Source: an uncultured Lachnospiraceae bacterium (GTDB lineage Bacteria > Bacillota > Clostridia > Lachnospirales > Lachnospiraceae). Taken from it: a DNA stretch of 6,840 bases. Location of the stretch: positions 1 through 6,840 of the forward strand of contig CASGVX010000114.1 in assembly GCA_949346185.1 (NCBI GenBank), written 5' to 3'. The stretch's first letter is position 1, and each line of letters begins with the position of its first letter. Made by a program: the position numbers and the translations under genes. This document shows positions 6,779-6,840 of the stretch, piece by piece. The notes under the pieces are model-generated. The model ran no database searches, had not been told where the DNA came from, and saw only the letters and a list, made by a program, of their open reading frames with translations.

Positions 6779-6840
6779 ATTTTTTGGGGAATATTTGTTA
6801 GAATAAAAAAAAGTATGATTTTAGCTCATGTGAATCTCCG

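Noticed and set aside
6796..6819. TTGTTA and TATGAT after minC as a promoter
   Set aside because: The two boxes are only 12 bases apart, too close for a sigma-A promoter, and in AT-rich sequence such matches are common by chance.
1..6840. A novel defence, mobile or RNA system hidden in the locus
   Set aside because: All gaps are 62 bases or shorter. No direct or inverted repeats suggest mobility, no tRNA or CRISPR pattern is present, and every gene belongs to a known housekeeping family.

Overview
The window is a tightly packed, single-strand (+) block of six genes with no mobile element, RNA gene or CRISPR array that I can see. The order is radC, mreB, mreC, mreD, a class B penicillin-binding protein of the PBP2/MrdA type, then minC. 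The left end begins 2 bases before the radC start codon. The right end stops 62 bases after minC, before the minD expected downstream.

The organism is most likely an anaerobic Clostridia member, with Lachnospiraceae my best guess. The radC-mreBCD-min order is the Firmicutes arrangement (Bacillus subtilis has maf-radC-mreBCD-minCD), and a PBP2 gene between mreD and minC is a clostridial variant. Other pointers are GGAGG-type ribosome binding sites, roughly balanced base composition by eye, the divergent MreB, and the oversized PBP2. The species cannot be fixed from the sequence alone.

Layout: radC (3-707) is followed by a 59-base gap with a small hairpin. mreB (767-1780) and mreC (1816-2682, or 1804) follow. 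mreD (2679-3206) overlaps mreC by 4 bases (ATGA). The PBP2 gene (3222-6080) starts 15 bases after mreD, and minC (6113-6778) starts 32 bases after that. The spacing from mreB to minC suggests one transcript.

Functionally, MreB, MreC, MreD and PBP2 are the cytoskeletal, scaffold and transpeptidase parts of the elongation machinery (elongasome) that builds the lateral cell wall. MinC is the FtsZ inhibitor that places the division septum. RodA, MinD and MinE are not in the window. RadC is a conserved neighbour whose link to cell shape is unknown.

This is mostly an ordinary housekeeping locus, not a new system. The points worth a second look are three: an MreB whose usual catalytic glutamate position holds lysine and whose phosphate-2 aspartate holds asparagine; a PBP2 with an insertion of about 250 residues splitting its transpeptidase domain; and a Cys/His pair beside the SxN motif of that PBP2 that resembles a proposed zinc site in clostridial PBPs.
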